From: an uncultured Acetatifactor sp.
GTDB taxonomy: Bacteria > Bacillota > Clostridia > Lachnospirales > Lachnospiraceae
Direction of reading: 5' to 3'
DNA: 64,000 nt
Assembly: GCA_947629645.1 (NCBI GenBank)
Contig: CANREV010000015.1
Coordinates: 1 to 64,000 of the forward strand
Shown: positions 61,206 through 64,000 of the stretch, one piece after another
Layout: every line of letters starts with the position of its first letter
Position numbering within the stretch: the first letter of the stretch is position 1
Program-made: the position numbers and the translations under genes
The notes under the pieces: generated by a model
Seen by the model: only the letters and a program-made list of their open reading frames with translations
Databases searched by the model: none
Told to the model about the DNA's origin: nothing

Positions 61206-63503
61206 ATGCAGAATTTTAATGAACATTCACTTGAAATATCCATAATAAAATTATTAGAAGACAAAGGGTATACTCATGTCTATGGCAGCGATATTGTGCG
61301 TAGTAAAGCAGAAGTCTTATTATTGGATGAGCTCAAAACTTATTTGCATATGAAATATGAAGAAGATGACCTTACAGAGAATGAAATTAACAGCATCATT
61401 CTGTCCTTGCGGGCGGTAAGCGGTACTCTTTATGAAACAAATAAGATTATTTTAAACAAGATTATAAACGGGTTTAAATTCATACGGGAAGATAAAACGA
61501 GAAAAGATATTTTTATAGAACTGATAGACTATGAAGAACCCAAAAATAATCTGTTTAAGATTGTCAACCAGATGGAGGTTGAAGGATATAACGATCAGAT
61601 GCGGATTCCTGACGGTATTCTATATGTAAACGGTCTGCCATTAGTTGTTTTGGAGTTTAAAACCGCTATTCAGGAGAACACCACAATACAGGCTGCCTAT
61701 ACCCAACTGACAGTTCGGTACAAAAGAGATATACCGGAAATCTTTAAATATAATGCTTTTGTGGTAATCAGCGATGGAGCAAACAGCAAGTATGGTTCTT
61801 TGTTTACGCCTTATGAATTTTTCTATGCGTGGCGGAAGGTGAATGATGATGATGCAGAGACAGATGGCATTAGCTCATTGTTTACTATGATCGATGGATT
61901 GCTTTCCAAAGAGCGTTTGCTGGCTGTTATTAAGAATTTTATTTATTTTCCGGATAGTTCCGATAAGGACACAAAGATCGTATGTCGTTATCCGCAGTTT
62001 TTTGCCGCCAATAATTTGTATGAAAATATCAAGCGGCATAGAAAACCACAGGGAGACGGAAAGGGGGGCACTTATTTTGGTACAACCGGCTGCGGAAAAA
62101 GTTACACAATGCTTTTTCTTGCAAGGATGCTGATGAAAAGTACCGACTTTAAAAGTCCAACGATTTTGCTTATTACGGACAGGACTGATCTGGATGCTCA
62201 GTTGTCAAAACAATTTGTAGCTTCAAAGGAATTTATAGGGGATCATCAGATCATCAGCATTGAATCCCGTGAGAAGTTGCGTGAGGAATTGCAGGGAAAG
62301 CCGAGCGGAGGAGTGTATCTGACCACGGTCCAGAAATTTACGGAAGATACGAAGCTTCTGACAGACAGATACAACGTGATCTGTATTTCTGACGAGGCGC
62401 ACCGTTCTCAGATTAACTTGGATATGAAGGTAAGAGTGACAGAGGACGGCGTAAGTAAGACCTATGGATTTGCAAAATATCTGCATGATTCGCTTCCGAA
62501 TGCAACCTATGTAGGATTTACGGGTACGCCGATTGATGCAACTATAGAAGTATTTGGAGATATCGTGGGACATCCCTATACAATGACAGAGGCTGTAAAA
62601 GATGAGATTACGGTAAATTTGGTGTATGAAGGCAGAGCCGCAAAAGTGACATTACAGGAAGAAAAATTAAAAGAGATCGAAGACTATTATGACAGGTGTG
62701 CGATTCTTGGCTCCACAGAGGAACAGATTGAAGAAAGTCAGAAAGCAGTAGCACATCTGGATGCAATCCTCGGTGATTCGAACCGTTTGGAAGCAGTGGC
62801 AAAAGATTTCGTAGCACATTATGAAACAAGAGTAGCAGAGGGCGCAACCGTAGCGGGAAAAGCGATGTTTGTTTGTGCTGACAGGAAGATCGCATACGCT
62901 TTTTATCAAAAAGTGATAGAACTGCGTCCGGAGTGGCAGGAAAAGAGGAAAGCCCCTGAAGGCGTGGAGCTTACGGACGCTGAGGAACAGGAACTAAAGC
63001 CGGTTTCTAAGCTCTGTCTCGTGATGACAAGAAACAAGGATGATGAGGATAAGCTATATAAACTGCTCGGTACAAAAGAGGACAGAAAAGAACTTGATCG
63101 GCAGTTCAAAAACGAAAAATCTAATTTTAAAATCGCGGTCGTTGTGGATATGTGGCTGACGGGATTTGATGTTCCCTGTCTGGATACGATTTACATAGAC
63201 AAGCCCATTCAACAGCATGCATTGATTCAGACTATTTCCCGTGTGAACCGTGTGTATGAGGGAAAAGACAAAGGCTTGATTGTTGATTATATCGGAATCA
63301 AGAAGAATATGAATCTTGCGCTGCGCAGATATACCAATTTTGAGAAAGAGGAGCTGGATAACATTGATCAGGCAGTAGATATTGTGAAAGATCAGTTAGA
63401 GGTTCTGGATCAAATGTTTCACAATTTTAATGCCAATGATTATTATATGGGGAGTCCGGTGGAACAGTTGGATTGCCTGAAAAGAGCGGTGGAGTATGCC
63501 TGA
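61206..63503 (+). CDS. hsdR: Type I restriction endonuclease subunit, prematurely stopped
   Basis: The main frame gives 765 residues. The N-terminal nuclease domain has the PD-(D/E)xK-type LVVLEFKTA, and the motor has Walker A GTTGCGKS, DEAH in ISDEAHRSQ, FTGTPI and QTISRVNRVYEGK. A 23-bp tandem duplication (63474-63519) shifts the frame and creates TGA at 63501-63503, cutting off the C-terminal helical domain that contacts the methylase. Motor and nuclease are complete, so the fragment could be stable, but assembly with HsdM/HsdS is doubtful. It starts 5 nt after the DUF4238 frame. Confidence 0.93.
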   Translation: MQNFNEHSLEISIIKLLEDKGYTHVYGSDIVRSKAEVLLLDELKTYLHMKYEEDDLTENEINSIILSLRAVSGTLYETNKIILNKIINGFKFIREDKTRKDIFIELIDYEEPKNNLFKIVNQMEVEGYNDQMRIPDGILYVNGLPLVVLEFKTAIQENTTIQAAYTQLTVRYKRDIPEIFKYNAFVVISDGANSKYGSLFTPYEFFYAWRKVNDDDAETDGISSLFTMIDGLLSKERLLAVIKNFIYFPDSSDKDTKIVCRYPQFFAANNLYENIKRHRKPQGDGKGGTYFGTTGCGKSYTMLFLARMLMKSTDFKSPTILLITDRTDLDAQLSKQFVASKEFIGDHQIISIESREKLREELQGKPSGGVYLTTVQKFTEDTKLLTDRYNVICISDEAHRSQINLDMKVRVTEDGVSKTYGFAKYLHDSLPNATYVGFTGTPIDATIEVFGDIVGHPYTMTEAVKDEITVNLVYEGRAAKVTLQEEKLKEIEDYYDRCAILGSTEEQIEESQKAVAHLDAILGDSNRLEAVAKDFVAHYETRVAEGATVAGKAMFVCADRKIAYAFYQKVIELRPEWQEKRKAPEGVELTDAEEQELKPVSKLCLVMTRNKDDEDKLYKLLGTKEDRKELDRQFKNEKSNFKIAVVVDMWLTGFDVPCLDTIYIDKPIQQHALIQTISRVNRVYEGKDKGLIVDYIGIKKNMNLALRRYTNFEKEELDNIDQAVDIVKDQLEVLDQMFHNFNANDYYMGSPVEQLDCLKRAVEYA

Positions 63504-63519
63504 AAAGAGCGGTGGAGTA
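63474..63519 (+). repeat. Exact 23-bp tandem duplication inside hsdR
   Basis: The unit starting TGCCTGAAAAGAGC and ending GGAGTA occurs at 63474-63496 and again at 63497-63519, followed by TG, so the identity runs two bases further. One copy would restore the hsdR frame (CLKRAVEYVQLTQ). Confidence 0.95.
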
Positions 63520-64000
63520 TGTTCAGTTGACGCAGGAACTGGAATTGCGTTTTATGGCATCTGCCCGAAAAATGAAGAAGGCGTTTAATCTGTGCAGTTC
63601 CAGTGAGCGTTTTACAGATGAGGATATAGAAAAGGTACATTTTTATCAGGCGGTACGATCTGTTCTGTTTAAAATGACAAAGGGTGAGGCTCCGGATACG
63701 ACACAAATGAATCTCAAAGTGCGCCGACTGTTGGAGGATGCGCTTCAATCAGAAGGCATAGAGGAATTGTTTGAAACCGGTAAACATATTGACGTAGATA
63801 TTTTCAGTGACGAATATATGGCTCGTATTGAGAAAATAAGTATGCCTAATACAAAAATCAAGGCATTACAGCGGTTGTTGTCCTATGCGATAGAAGAATT
63901 CAGAAAGGTAAATAAAATCAAAAGTATTGAGTTCTCAGAAAGAATGCGTTCAGTGGTCGAAGCCTATAATAATCGCCGAAAAGATGAAGCTTTTGCCAAT
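63497..64000 (+). pseudogene. hsdR: 3' part of hsdR in the shifted frame, continues past the window
   Basis: The frame reading CLKRAVEYVQLTQELELRF continues without a stop to the window edge (KHIDVDIFSDEYMARIEKI, SIEFSERMRSVVEAYNNR). This is the HsdR C-terminal helical region. It has no plausible ribosome site of its own. Removing one copy of the 23-bp repeat would join it to the upstream part. Confidence 0.88.

Noticed and set aside
1..64000. CRISPR arrays, tRNA or rRNA genes, insertion sequences
   Set aside because: No regular direct repeats with spacers, no cloverleaf-like or rRNA-like conserved segments, and no transposase motifs were recognised by reading. A dedicated scan was not possible.

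Overview
The window looks like chromosome from a gut-type Lachnospiraceae/Clostridia bacterium (Firmicutes). This is inferred from gene content, not from a database search. Pointers are a bile-salt-hydrolase-type Ntn hydrolase, a class II GalT beside GalK, LplB/YtcP-type sugar permeases, a CmpB-family membrane protein, VanW and LCP envelope proteins, a DUF3048 lipoprotein, many purine-rich Shine-Dalgarno sites with some GTG/TTG starts, and Hpt/REC/HD-GYP signalling proteins. I see no rRNA, tRNA, CRISPR array, transposase or recombinase.

Layout. 1-4.5 kb: a hybrid sensor kinase, a dCMP-deaminase-type protein and a bile salt hydrolase. 4.7-12 kb: a carbohydrate uptake locus with a membrane-bound AraC-type sensor-regulator, two permeases, a binding lipoprotein and an alpha/beta-hydrolase esterase. 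12-25 kb: mixed housekeeping and envelope genes (CmpB, Dabb, HD, DUF3048, a GT-C-like membrane protein, LCP, CapA), a second hybrid kinase, an Fe-S aldo/keto reductase and an AraC regulator. 25-32 kb: two ABC-export modules. One is bracketed by its own response regulator and kinase; the other is headed by an ECF sigma factor. 32-41 kb: a LytTR regulator, a chemoreceptor wreck, then a tight signalling operon made of an HD-GYP response regulator, a hybrid kinase with REC and Hpt, a hybrid kinase fused to a complete DegV domain, and an orphan solute-binding lipoprotein. 41-52 kb: galK-galT, a radical SAM protein, a DnaQ-like exonuclease, VanW, and a compact AIR-synthase/Lrp/aminotransferase/trmL operon. 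52-56 kb: a second signalling operon with a free Hpt protein, a FapA/DUF342 protein carrying a 26-residue repeat array, and a second HD-GYP regulator. 56.5-64 kb: an AT-richer island with a minisatellite and a type I restriction-modification locus.

How the parts may work together. Two hybrid kinases (318-2924 and 17174-19735) end in paired REC domains and lack Hpt. The window supplies Hpt separately at 52200-52553 and fused at 34978-37770, and two HD-GYP outputs that could lower cyclic-di-GMP. A distributed phosphorelay is plausible but inferred.

Decay is visible at several places. hsdR is broken by an exact 23-bp tandem duplication. The DUF4238 gene between hsdS and hsdR lacks one base. The small HTH gene before hsdM appears to have lost its start codon. 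A chemoreceptor gene has an internal deletion, and a histidine-phosphatase gene survives only as its 3' end. hsdM and hsdS look intact, so the locus may currently methylate without restricting.

The most unusual items are the kinase-REC-DegV fusion with its operon, the FapA-like protein with nine 26-residue repeats, and the slippage-type duplication in hsdR.
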